A program made the position numbers and the translations under genes. Below, in pieces: positions 1 through 7,001 of a stretch of 10,275 bases of DNA. The stretch's first letter is position 1; each line of letters starts with the position of its first letter. The stretch comes from Rhodoferax sp. GTDB lineage: Bacteria > Pseudomonadota > Gammaproteobacteria > Burkholderiales > Burkholderiaceae_C. Location of the stretch: contig JAEMRG010000055.1 in assembly GCA_016463455.1 (NCBI GenBank), positions 1 to 10,275 of the forward strand. Direction: 5' to 3'. A model generated the notes under the pieces. That model was given only the letters and a program-made list of their open reading frames with translations, did no database searches and was not told the DNA's origin.

Positions 1-371
1 TCAATATCGCTGCCGGTCGCGCCAAGGAAAACGGTTCCAAAGACGTGATCGAAGCGCTGCTGCCCAGCACCGGCGGCCTGATCTTCTTTGACACCATGGC
101 GATCACCAAAGACGCCAAGCACCCGGGCAATGCCCACGCTTTCATCGACTTCTACCTGCGCGCCGAGAGCGGCGCCCAAGTGTCCAACGAGTTGAGCTAC
201 CCCACGGGTAACAAAGCGGCTATGGAAAAAATGAACCCCGAAGTGGCTGGCAACAAAACCATCTTTATTGAGTCTGCTGTGGCCGCAAAAATGGTCAAAC
301 CCGGCAAGTTCACCAATGAAGGCCGTGAAGGCATGGCCAACGCATTTACCAGCTTCAAAAAAGGCAAGTAA
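1..371 (+). CDS. Polyamine-type ABC transporter periplasmic binding protein, C-terminal part (PotF/PotD family)
   Basis: This is the 3' end of a gene that starts before the window. The frame begins at base 3 and 122 residues are visible before TAA at 369-371. The segment reads as the last lobe of a PotD/PotF-type solute-binding protein. It has a hydrophobic strand ending in FFD (Asp codon at 90-92), then a helix containing HAFIDFYLR, then a YPTGNKAA segment, and finally a short lysine-rich tail (FKKGK). In PotD/PotF the aromatic-Asp site in this region helps bind the amine groups of the polyamine; that is family knowledge, and the rest of the binding site lies outside the window. The protein is expected to be periplasmic and to deliver substrate to the permeases encoded at 455-2247. 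A strong terminator follows directly. The substrate could be putrescine, spermidine or another cationic or amino compound and cannot be fixed from this fragment. Confidence 0.85.
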   Translation, partial: NIAAGRAKENGSKDVIEALLPSTGGLIFFDTMAITKDAKHPGNAHAFIDFYLRAESGAQVSNELSYPTGNKAAMEKMNPEVAGNKTIFIESAVAAKMVKPGKFTNEGREGMANAFTSFKKGK

Positions 372-391
372 TTGGGCGCGCCTTAGGCACC

Positions 392-428
392 AGGACTGTT
401 CTATGCATGGCGTGAACAGTCCTTTTTT
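392..428 (+). terminator. Intrinsic terminator between binding-protein and permease genes
   Basis: A perfect 10-bp inverted repeat, AGGACTGTTC (392-401) and GAACAGTCCT (414-423), encloses a 12-base loop. It runs into an uninterrupted T tract (423-428). It lies 20 bases after the binding-protein stop codon and 26 bases before the next start codon. All genes here point the same way, so it probably acts as a partial terminator that reduces transcription of the permease and ATPase genes relative to the binding protein. Confidence 0.85.
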
Positions 429-454
429 ATTGCCTGGGTCCTGACTGCTGCGCA

Positions 455-1387
455 ATGCACTTTTTCACCGGCTTGTTCCAAGGTCTGCCCGCACCGGGTC
501 GGCGCTTTGTTATTGGCGTGCCCATGGCATGGTTGCTGTTCTTCTTCATGCTGCCTTTCCTGGTCTTGCTCTACATCAGCTTTGTGGACATGGGCAATGA
601 CATCCATCCCTTCAAGCCCTTGTGGGATGCACAGGCCGGCGTACTGCACCTGAAGTACGAGAACTACAGCAGTATTTTTGTCAGTCCCGAAGGCGGTGGC
701 CTGGTGCAGACGATTTATGTCGAGGCCTACCTCCGCTCTGTGGCGTATGCCTTGTGTACCGCCATCCTGTGCCTGTTGCTGGGCTACCCTTTCGCCTACG
801 CTATTGCGCGCTCTGCGCCAGCCGTGCGCCCGGCGCTGCTCATGATGGTGATGCTGCCTTTTTGGACCTCGTTTTTATTGCGGGTCTACGCCTGGAAGGG
901 CATATTGGCCGATCAAGGCGTGCTCAACCGCCTGTTCATGGCGCTGGGCTTGGTGCAAGAACCGGTGCAAATGCTGTACACCGATGTGTCCATGCTGGTG
1001 GGCATGACCTATGTCTACTTGCCCTTCATGATCCTGCCTTTGTACGCCACCCTGGTCAAGTTGGACATGCGCTTGCTCGAGGCCGCGCACGACCTGGGCG
1101 CGTCGCCCTTCAAAGCCTTTTGGCTGGTGACCGTGCCCCTATCGCGGGCCGGCATCATCGCGGGATTTATGTTGGTTTTTATTCCAGCAGTGGGCGAGTT
1201 TGTGATCCCATCGCTATTGGGTGGGCCAGAAAACATCATGGTGGGCCGCGTGGTATGGGACGAAATGTTCACCAGTAACAACTGGCCGCGCGCCAGCGCC
1301 TTGGCGGTGAGCATGATCGCGCTCATTGTGGTGCCGCTAGCCCTGTACTACCGCTCGGCGGCGCAGGTAGAGCCCGGCAAAGCCTAG
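455..1387 (+). CDS. potH: ABC transporter permease, PotH-like (polyamine-type importer)
   Basis: This is a 310-residue inner-membrane permease of the binding-protein-dependent transport family, close to E. coli PotH in length (about 317). Hydrophobic segments lie near residues 20-43, 94-117, 124-147, 178-200, 234-256 and 280-299, giving six membrane spans. The cytoplasmic EAA loop that docks on the ATPase is clear: E209-A210-A211 with G215, in the context EAAHDLGASPFKAFWLVTVPL. ATG 455 is the first in-frame ATG after the upstream terminator. It has no recognisable Shine-Dalgarno sequence, so initiation may be weak. The gene is separated by 8 bases from the second permease and must pair with it to form the heterodimeric channel. 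Assignment to the PotH class rests on length, gene order and overall resemblance; the exact substrate is unknown. Confidence 0.88.
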   Translation: MHFFTGLFQGLPAPGRRFVIGVPMAWLLFFFMLPFLVLLYISFVDMGNDIHPFKPLWDAQAGVLHLKYENYSSIFVSPEGGGLVQTIYVEAYLRSVAYALCTAILCLLLGYPFAYAIARSAPAVRPALLMMVMLPFWTSFLLRVYAWKGILADQGVLNRLFMALGLVQEPVQMLYTDVSMLVGMTYVYLPFMILPLYATLVKLDMRLLEAAHDLGASPFKAFWLVTVPLSRAGIIAGFMLVFIPAVGEFVIPSLLGGPENIMVGRVVWDEMFTSNNWPRASALAVSMIALIVVPLALYYRSAAQVEPGKA

Positions 1388-1395
1388 GAAGCGCC

Positions 1396-2247
1396 ATGTA
1401 CCGTTTTGTTCAACACTACTTCGGCCGGGCCTGGATGGCCCTGGTCTTCCTGTTTCTTTATCTGCCACTTTTGTTCATGGTGGTGTTCTCGTTTAACAGT
1501 AGCCGCCAGGACGCGGTCTTTACCGGCTTTTCCCTGCGCTGGTATGAAGCCCTTGGCCGGGACACCAAAATTGTGGAAGGCTTTTGGCTGTCCTTGCAGA
1601 TTGCACTGGCCACCGGCGTTTTGTCGGCGGTGCTAGGTACGTTCGCTGCCTTCGTGCTGGTGCGCTACCAGCGCTTTATTGGGCGCACGGTGTTCTCGGG
1701 CATGGTGAACGCGCCTTTGGTGATGCCCGAGGTGGTCATCGGCCTGTCCCTGCTGCTGCTTATGGTCGGTATCCAAAACGTGTTTGGCTGGCCCGAGCGC
1801 GGTTTGCTCACCATCATCCTGGGCCATACGCTCTTGGGCATGGCCTACGCCATGGTGGTGGTGCAGTCGCGCCTGCTGGAGGTGGACCGCTCGATTGAAG
1901 AGGCCGCCATGGACCTGGGCGCGCGCCCGGCCCAGGTGTTCTTCCTCGTGACCTTGCCCAATATTGGCCAAGCCATTGTGGCCGGATTTTTGTTGTCCTT
2001 CACGCTTTCGTTTGACGATGTGGTGATTTCTGAATTTCTCTCCGGCCCGGGCGTCAATACCTTGCCGCAAGTTATCTTCGGCTACGCCAGAAGAGGCATC
2101 AACCCGACGATTTACGCAGCGGCCACTTTACTGATTAGCGTCATCACCATTGCCGTCATCGCCTACAGTGTCCAGGTGGCGCGCCAGGGGCGGCGGCGTG
2201 CGCAAGAGGCGCAGCAAGCGCAGCAGACGTTTTCTGACTTGTTGTAA
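1396..2247 (+). CDS. potI: ABC transporter permease, PotI-like (polyamine-type importer)
   Basis: This is a 283-residue inner-membrane permease that partners the PotH-like protein (E. coli PotI is about 281 residues). It starts with a short cytoplasmic N-terminus and a strong membrane span at about residues 12-33. Further spans lie near 66-90, 104-126, 135-157, 192-214 and 240-260. The EAA loop is E169-A170-A171 with G175 (EEAAMDLGARPAQVFFLVTLP), followed by the FDDVVISEF segment typical of PotC/PotI permeases. AGGAAG at 1386-1391, overlapping the potH stop codon, is the ribosome binding site, which suggests coupled translation. The C-terminal tail is rich in Arg, Gln and Ala and is probably cytoplasmic. 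Confidence 0.88.
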   Translation: MYRFVQHYFGRAWMALVFLFLYLPLLFMVVFSFNSSRQDAVFTGFSLRWYEALGRDTKIVEGFWLSLQIALATGVLSAVLGTFAAFVLVRYQRFIGRTVFSGMVNAPLVMPEVVIGLSLLLLMVGIQNVFGWPERGLLTIILGHTLLGMAYAMVVVQSRLLEVDRSIEEAAMDLGARPAQVFFLVTLPNIGQAIVAGFLLSFTLSFDDVVISEFLSGPGVNTLPQVIFGYARRGINPTIYAAATLLISVITIAVIAYSVQVARQGRRRAQEAQQAQQTFSDLL

Positions 2248-2302
2248 AGGAGATGCTTGTGTCTACATCGAAAGCGTGCAGGAACAATAGCAGGAGGCAA
2301 GC
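2248..2302 (+). promoter_or_regulatory. Intergenic leader with the potG ribosome binding site
   Basis: This 55-base gap carries a perfect AGGAGG at 2292-2297, five bases before GTG 2303. That decides the potG start, because the same frame is closed by a TAG at 2288-2290. A second purine-rich site (GGAG, 2249-2252) directly follows the potI stop and lies six bases before a GTG at 2259. That GTG opens a 21-codon frame ending at 2324, inside potG. Nothing resembling a promoter or terminator is evident. Confidence 0.6.
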
Positions 2303-3448
<1,146 letters not shown>

Positions 3449-3491
3449 GGCCAAGGGCAGCGCCCAAGATCGGTACGCTGCGGTCGGCGTC

Positions 3492-4367
3492 TCAGCCTGT
3501 GGCCACCGGCCTTGCCGGATCGCTACACCACTCACTCCAACTACCCGCAAAAAGGGCCGTACTTCCCAGCCCGGCAATTTGCATTGCCAAGATATTGGGG
3601 ATAGCGGTCACGCCACTGCCGCAGTGGTGCACCACGGTCTCTGTGCCGCGCGTACCCAGTAAAGCAACAAATTCGGCGCGTAGCTGCGCTGCCGGTTTAA
3701 ATCTTCCGTCTGCTTCCAGGTTGAGCTGGAAAGGCCGGTTCAAGGCGCCGGGAATATGGCCAGCCACTGGGTCCAGCGGCTCGACCTCACCCTTAAAGCG
3801 CGGCGTCGCGCGCGCATCCACAATCGTTTGCGTGGCACGCCCTAGCTTGTCCAGCAGCTGCTCGGCTTGTACCAGAGTGACCCAAGGTTCCCCCACGACA
3901 AAGTTGCCCCCTGGCGCAGCGCTCGCCGTTTGCGCAGCGCCGCTCTCGGTGGCGCCCCCTGTCGCCGTCCAAGCGTTCAGCCCGCCGTCTAAGACCGCCA
4001 CGGCGTCATGTCCCAACCACTTCAGCATCCACCACAAGCGCCCGCAAAAACTCGAACCCTGGCGGTCATAGACCACGGCCTGCATGCCCTGCATAAAACC
4101 TACATCGCGCAACCACTGCGCCAGCGCCTCGCGCGCAGGCAAAGGGTGACGCCCGCCGCTTTGCGCGCCGGTAATCGTCCGGTCACCTTTGGCGCTGAGC
4201 GTGCGATCCAGGTCGGCAAATACCGCGCCTGCCATATGGCTTTGCGCAAACATCTCGCCCCCGGCCTCACTACGGGTCAGGTCGAAGCTGCAGTCAAACA
4301 CCATCAGTGGCGCTTTGGCGTTTTGCAGTTGGATCACTTGTTCGGCGGAAATCAGGGTGGTGTACAT
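3492..4367 (-). CDS. sseA: Two-domain sulfurtransferase, 3-mercaptopyruvate type (SseA-like)
   Basis: This is a 291-residue protein made of two rhodanese domains, about residues 5-140 and 160-288, close to E. coli SseA (281). The catalytic Cys249 lies in CGSGVTA (249-255). That loop is typical of 3-mercaptopyruvate sulfurtransferases, whereas thiosulfate rhodaneses usually have CRKGVTA. The N-terminal domain shows the usual non-catalytic signature GRLWWMLKWLGH (109-120) and DGGLNAW (127-133), and the C-terminal one shows GHIPGALN (203-210). The expected reaction is transfer of sulfane sulfur from mercaptopyruvate to a thiol or cyanide, in the cytoplasm; no signal peptide is seen. The ATG at 4367 has no strong ribosome binding site. 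The gene lies 84 bases downstream of the EamA permease gene on the same strand, with a hairpin between. A functional link to the oxygenase is not evident. Confidence 0.9.
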   Translation of the reverse strand: MYTTLISAEQVIQLQNAKAPLMVFDCSFDLTRSEAGGEMFAQSHMAGAVFADLDRTLSAKGDRTITGAQSGGRHPLPAREALAQWLRDVGFMQGMQAVVYDRQGSSFCGRLWWMLKWLGHDAVAVLDGGLNAWTATGGATESGAAQTASAAPGGNFVVGEPWVTLVQAEQLLDKLGRATQTIVDARATPRFKGEVEPLDPVAGHIPGALNRPFQLNLEADGRFKPAAQLRAEFVALLGTRGTETVVHHCGSGVTAIPNILAMQIAGLGSTALFAGSWSEWCSDPARPVATG

Positions 4368-4424
4368 GGCGTAAACGGCAGGCGCCGACGTGAAAATAGC
4401 GGGGGTGCTGGATAGGGACTGTAT

Positions 4425-4449
4425 CGCAGGGCAGGCGGCAAGCCCTGCG
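4425..4449 (-). terminator. GC-rich hairpin directly after the EamA gene (no U tract)
   Basis: An 8-bp perfect inverted repeat, CGCAGGGC (4425-4432) and GCCCTGCG (4442-4449), with a 9-base loop, begins two bases past the EamA stop codon in transcription direction. No run of U follows on the minus strand (the next bases are ATACAG), so it is not a classical intrinsic terminator. It could protect the 3' end, slow polymerase, or partly separate expression of the Rieske/EamA pair from sseA. The rest of the 84-base gap shows only a weak TATTTT candidate -10 for sseA (4393-4398 on the minus strand). Confidence 0.4.
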
Positions 4450-4451
4450 CC

Positions 4452-5369
4452 TCAGTGTTCCTCTGCCGGCGTATCGGGCAGCGCACGTGCGCGCAACACG
4501 GTGGACAGGATGCCGCTGGCCAATATCACCGCAATACCCGCCCAGCCCAGCGGGGCGATGTGGTCGCCAAACAGCAGCAGGCTGTACATGCTGGCAAACA
4601 CAATCCCAAAGTACTGCATGCTGGCGACCACCAGCGTGGCGCCTTTGCGGTAGGCGCGTGTCATGCACCATTGGCCCAGGGCTGCCAGTACGCCTATGGG
4701 TATTAGCCAGGCGGCGGCCTGGGGGCTGACCTCGCTCCAGGGCGTCCTGTCGGTAAACAGCATGCCCACCGCGCCCACAAGCGCGGTACCCACTGAAAAA
4801 TAAAACACGGTGCGCTCTTCGGGCTCGCCGGCTTTGCCCAGCGCCGTGACCTGCATATAGGCCAGTGCCGCGCCTATGCCCGAGAGCAGGCCGATCAGGC
4901 CGGCGAACAATTGGTCATGGTCTATGGTGGGGCGCAGCGTCATGACCACGCCAGCAAAGCCCAGCATCACCGTGCCCATCAGCGCGCCTTGTTTTTGGGC
5001 CTGTCCATAGAGCAGTGCCCCGCCCAGGATAAAGGCTGCCACCCAGACGCCGCTCATATAGTTCAGCGTCATGGCCGTGGCCAGGGGCAGATGGGCAATC
5101 GCATAAAACCAGGAGCTCAGTGACAGTACGCCCACGGCGCTGCGCGTGAGGTGCATCATGGGCACCGGGGTGCGCAAACTGGCGCCACGCGCCCGCACCA
5201 CCACCGCCATGAAAATGACGCTCACCAGGCCACGGTAAAAAATAACTTCGAACGTGGTGAAGCTCTGCGAGGCGGACTTCACGCCCACGGCCATGGTGGC
5301 AAATAAAAACGAGGCCAACACCATCCACAGCGCATGCCAGGCGCTGCCACCGCTGCGGGCAAAACTCAT
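4452..5369 (-). CDS. EamA/DMT-family permease
   Basis: This is a 305-residue polytopic membrane protein of the drug/metabolite transporter superfamily. It has two tandem EamA repeats (about residues 12-147 and 156-292) with roughly ten hydrophobic helices in total. Family marks include FYRGLVSV at the end of helix 2 (44-51), LNYMSGVWVAAFILG in the fourth (102-116), and the matching second-repeat stretch ASMQYFGIVFASMYSLLLFGD (249-269). DMT proteins move small metabolites such as amino acids or nucleotides, usually outwards; the substrate here cannot be deduced. The ATG overlaps the stop codon of the upstream Rieske oxygenase gene (ATGA, 5366-5369), so the two are almost certainly co-transcribed and translationally coupled. 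This suggests, without proving, that it transports the oxygenase's substrate or product. The C-terminus is short, hydrophilic and probably cytoplasmic. Confidence 0.85.
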   Translation of the reverse strand: MSFARSGGSAWHALWMVLASFLFATMAVGVKSASQSFTTFEVIFYRGLVSVIFMAVVVRARGASLRTPVPMMHLTRSAVGVLSLSSWFYAIAHLPLATAMTLNYMSGVWVAAFILGGALLYGQAQKQGALMGTVMLGFAGVVMTLRPTIDHDQLFAGLIGLLSGIGAALAYMQVTALGKAGEPEERTVFYFSVGTALVGAVGMLFTDRTPWSEVSPQAAAWLIPIGVLAALGQWCMTRAYRKGATLVVASMQYFGIVFASMYSLLLFGDHIAPLGWAGIAVILASGILSTVLRARALPDTPAEEH

Positions 5370-6538
5370 CTAGCCCTTGTCGTGAGATCGCCCATGCGCT
5401 TGCGGTACCACTCGTGAAAGTGCTGCATACCGTCTTCCATCGGGCTTTGGTAGGGGCCCACTTCGTTGTCGCCGCGGGCCAGCAGGGCTTTGCGCCCGGC
5501 ATCCATGCGCTCGGCGATTTCATCGTCTTCGACGCAGGTTTCCATATAGGCCGCTTGCTGCGCCTCTACAAACTCGCGCTCGAAGGCGGCAATTTCTTCG
5601 GGGTAGAAAAACTCCACCATATTGAGCGTCTTGTCCACGCCCAGCGGTTGCAAGGTGGAGACCGTGAGTACATGCGGATACCACTCGACCATGATGTGCG
5701 GGTAGAGCGTGAGCCAGATTGCGCCATAGGGCGGGGGCACGCCATTGCGGTAATTGAGCACCGCGTTTTGCCAGCGCTCATAGACCGGAGAGCCGCCGCT
5801 GGCATCCGACGACCCCAGGCGGCTGCCCGGGCCCACGGTTTGCACTGAATAGTTGTCTTTGAATTCCCAGCGCAAATCGTCGCAGGTCACGAAGTTACCC
5901 AGGCCCGGATGGAAGGGCCCGACGTGGTAATCCTCCAGATACACCTCGATAAAGGTTTTCCAGTTGTAGTTGCACACATGCATTTCCACCCGGTCGCGCA
6001 CATAGCCGCCAAAGTCCAAATCGGCGCGCGGTCCTAGGCCGGCCATTTGGTCGGCCACGTTGGCGCCACTGGCTTCAAACAAGAGGCCATTCCATTCCTG
6101 CAAGGGGTAGTTGTTCAGGTTGAGGCAGGGGTCAGCAGCAAAATGGGGCGCGCCGATAAGCTTGCCCGCAGGCAGGCTAGCCTGATGATTGCTGCCGCTG
6201 TAAGTCCAGCGGTGCAGGGGGCAGACGATATTGCCGCCGGCGCTGCCCGCGCCGTGTAGCAAAGAGCCCTGGCCTTTGAGCATGATGGCCTGACGGTGGC
6301 GGCACACGTTGGAGATGAGCTCAATGCCCTGCGCGTTGCGCACCAAGGCCCGTCCCTCCTGCTCTTGCGGTAGGGCGTAGTAGTCACCGATTTCGGGCAC
6401 GCTCAGTGCATGGCCTACATAGCGTGTCCCTGGCTTGAAAAGGCTCTCCATCTCGCGCGCGAAAAGCGACGGATCAAAGTAGCTTGATACAGGGAGTTGG
6501 CTCAGGGCCGGCTGCAGTTGAAGACTTAAATCAGACAT
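5366..6538 (-). CDS. Rieske [2Fe-2S] non-haem iron oxygenase, alpha subunit
   Basis: This 390-residue cytoplasmic enzyme belongs to the aromatic-ring-hydroxylating / choline-monooxygenase-like family. The N-terminal Rieske domain has C79-R-H81 and C106-P-L-H109, the four [2Fe-2S] ligands. The catalytic domain has the mononuclear iron motif E202-x2-H205-x4-H210, preceded by NWKTFIE. A candidate third iron ligand is D338 or D339, in EDDEIAERMDAG. The family uses electrons from a reductase, often via a ferredoxin, to insert oxygen from O2 into a substrate. No reductase, ferredoxin or beta subunit is encoded nearby, so it must borrow electron donors and is probably a homotrimer-type enzyme. The CxH to Cx2H spacing of 24 residues exceeds the usual 15-18 and contains a Gly/Ala/Ser-rich insert (GAGSAGG, 96-102). 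The start (CAT at 6536-6538) has only a weak AGGT ribosome site. The stop overlaps the EamA start. The substrate is unknown; ring compounds, quaternary amines and demethylation are all possible. Confidence 0.9.
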   Translation of the reverse strand: MSDLSLQLQPALSQLPVSSYFDPSLFAREMESLFKPGTRYVGHALSVPEIGDYYALPQEQEGRALVRNAQGIELISNVCRHRQAIMLKGQGSLLHGAGSAGGNIVCPLHRWTYSGSNHQASLPAGKLIGAPHFAADPCLNLNNYPLQEWNGLLFEASGANVADQMAGLGPRADLDFGGYVRDRVEMHVCNYNWKTFIEVYLEDYHVGPFHPGLGNFVTCDDLRWEFKDNYSVQTVGPGSRLGSSDASGGSPVYERWQNAVLNYRNGVPPPYGAIWLTLYPHIMVEWYPHVLTVSTLQPLGVDKTLNMVEFFYPEEIAAFEREFVEAQQAAYMETCVEDDEIAERMDAGRKALLARGDNEVGPYQSPMEDGMQHFHEWYRKRMGDLTTRAR

Positions 6539-6557
6539 GGTGGACCTGACCTAAAGA

Positions 6558-6590
6558 CTCCCCACAGGGAGGGTGCGCCCCTAGAGGCGC
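6558..6590 (-). other. Two small tandem hairpins in the expected Rieske-gene leader
   Basis: Two inverted repeats lie side by side. One is GCGCC (6575-6579) with GGCGC (6586-6590), loop of 6. The other is CTCCC (6558-6562) with GGGAG (6567-6571), loop of 4. On the minus strand they would fold in the 5' leader of the Rieske mRNA, 20-52 bases before its start codon. I do not recognise a known riboswitch class: the loops do not carry the ACGR motif of mini-ykkC, for example. Both stems are only 5 bp and could be chance in GC-rich sequence. Confidence 0.3.
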
Positions 6591-6645
6591 TGTCAATAAA
6601 CCCGGCGATTGCACAGCAATGCGACCACCGGCGTAAGGGAGGGGG

Positions 6646-6651
6646 ATTGTA
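6646..6651 (-). promoter_or_regulatory. Candidate -10 element for the Rieske/EamA operon
   Basis: The minus strand reads GGC-TACAAT-CCCCC here, a 5-of-6 match to TATAAT in a context common for sigma-70 promoters of Burkholderiales. The position expected for the -35 (about 6669-6674) reads AAATTT on the minus strand, which is poor, so the promoter may need an activator. The implied leader to the ATG at 6538 is roughly 100 bases. Confidence 0.4.
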
Positions 6652-6654
6652 GCC

Positions 6655-6669
6655 TTGTAAATTTCACAA
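6655..6669. promoter_or_regulatory. 15-bp imperfect dyad, possible operator
   Basis: TTGTAAATTTCACAA is an inverted repeat with outer arms TTGT/ACAA and inner AA/TT pairs around a central base; only positions 5 and 11 break the symmetry. It contains a T-N11-A spacing like LysR-type regulator boxes. It occupies what would be the -10/-35 spacer of the candidate Rieske promoter, so a bound protein could control that promoter. The surrounding stretch is strongly AT-rich in a GC-rich window, so chance symmetry is possible. No regulator gene is present in the window. Confidence 0.35.
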
Positions 6670-6701
6670 AATTTGGTTTTTTTCTCCAAGGAGTCGTGGC
6701 T

Positions 6702-6707
6702 TAAAAT
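6702..6707 (+). promoter_or_regulatory. Candidate -10 element for xseB-ispA-dxs
   Basis: TAAAAT matches TATAAT at five of six positions and lies 43 bases before the xseB start, in an AT-rich stretch (6655-6724) that looks like promoter DNA. No good -35 is found 16-18 bases upstream (a run of T at 6677-6683). An alternative -10 is GATATT at 6713-6718. A promoter in this stretch is likely; the exact hexamer is uncertain. Confidence 0.3.
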
Positions 6708-6750
6708 TTGGCGATATTTTTTTCATCCGATCAACGCGCACGGAGCATGC

Positions 6751-6996
6751 ATGCCCAAGGCCACCACGTCAGATACCGCAGCCACCGCTGTTGCGCCAGC
6801 GTACGAAGAGGCCATGGCCGAACTGGAGGGCTTGGTGGAGCGTATGGAAAGTGGTGGTTTGCCCTTGGATCAATTGCTCTCGGGCTACCAGCGCGGTGCC
6901 GAGTTGCTGCAAGTCTGCCGCGAGCGCTTGCAGGCGGTGGAAGACCAGATCAAGGTGCTGGACCAAGGCGCCATCAAACCCTGGAAGGGCGCTTGA
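6751..6996 (+). CDS. xseB: Exodeoxyribonuclease VII small subunit
   Basis: This 81-residue protein matches the usual XseB length (about 80). The body is the conserved helical hairpin: YEEAMAELEGLVERMESGGLPLDQLL (residues 18-43, split by the turn at SGGLPLD), then the second helix with YQRGAELLQVCRERLQAVEDQI (46-67) and a short acidic/basic tail. XseB subunits bind the large subunit XseA to form exonuclease VII, a cytoplasmic single-strand DNA exonuclease active from both ends; xseA is not in the window. The ATG at 6751 is chosen because GGAG (6742-6745) lies five bases before it and the length then fits the family. The frame is open further upstream to 6673, and another ATG at 6747 is in a different frame. 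ispA starts five bases after the stop, so the two are co-transcribed, an arrangement common in proteobacteria. Confidence 0.93.
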   Translation: MPKATTSDTAATAVAPAYEEAMAELEGLVERMESGGLPLDQLLSGYQRGAELLQVCRERLQAVEDQIKVLDQGAIKPWKGA

Positions 6997-7001
6997 GGCC
7001 T

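Noticed and set aside
622..1278. 218-codon plus-strand frame inside potH.
   Set aside because: It is offset from the clear six-span permease frame and Arg/Gly/His-rich, as expected for an out-of-frame reading.
3449..3491. Possible bidirectional terminator between the convergent potG and sseA genes.
   Set aside because: Only a 4-bp GGGC/GCCC stem is present and there is no T tract on either strand.
6591..6596. TTGACA on the minus strand as a -35 for the Rieske gene.
   Set aside because: At 16-18 bases downstream the sequence is GC-rich (around 6567-6574) with no -10 resemblance.
6673..6750. Earlier start for xseB giving 107 residues.
   Set aside because: The extra residues come from AT-rich promoter-like DNA. 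ATG 6751 has GGAG at the right spacing and gives the standard XseB length.
6708..7001. In-frame open extension of ispA upstream through xseB, suggesting a longer ispA or a fusion.
   Set aside because: The stretch lies across the convincing xseB gene in another frame and its translation is not protein-like. ATG 7002 has its own ribosome site and gives the family's normal length.
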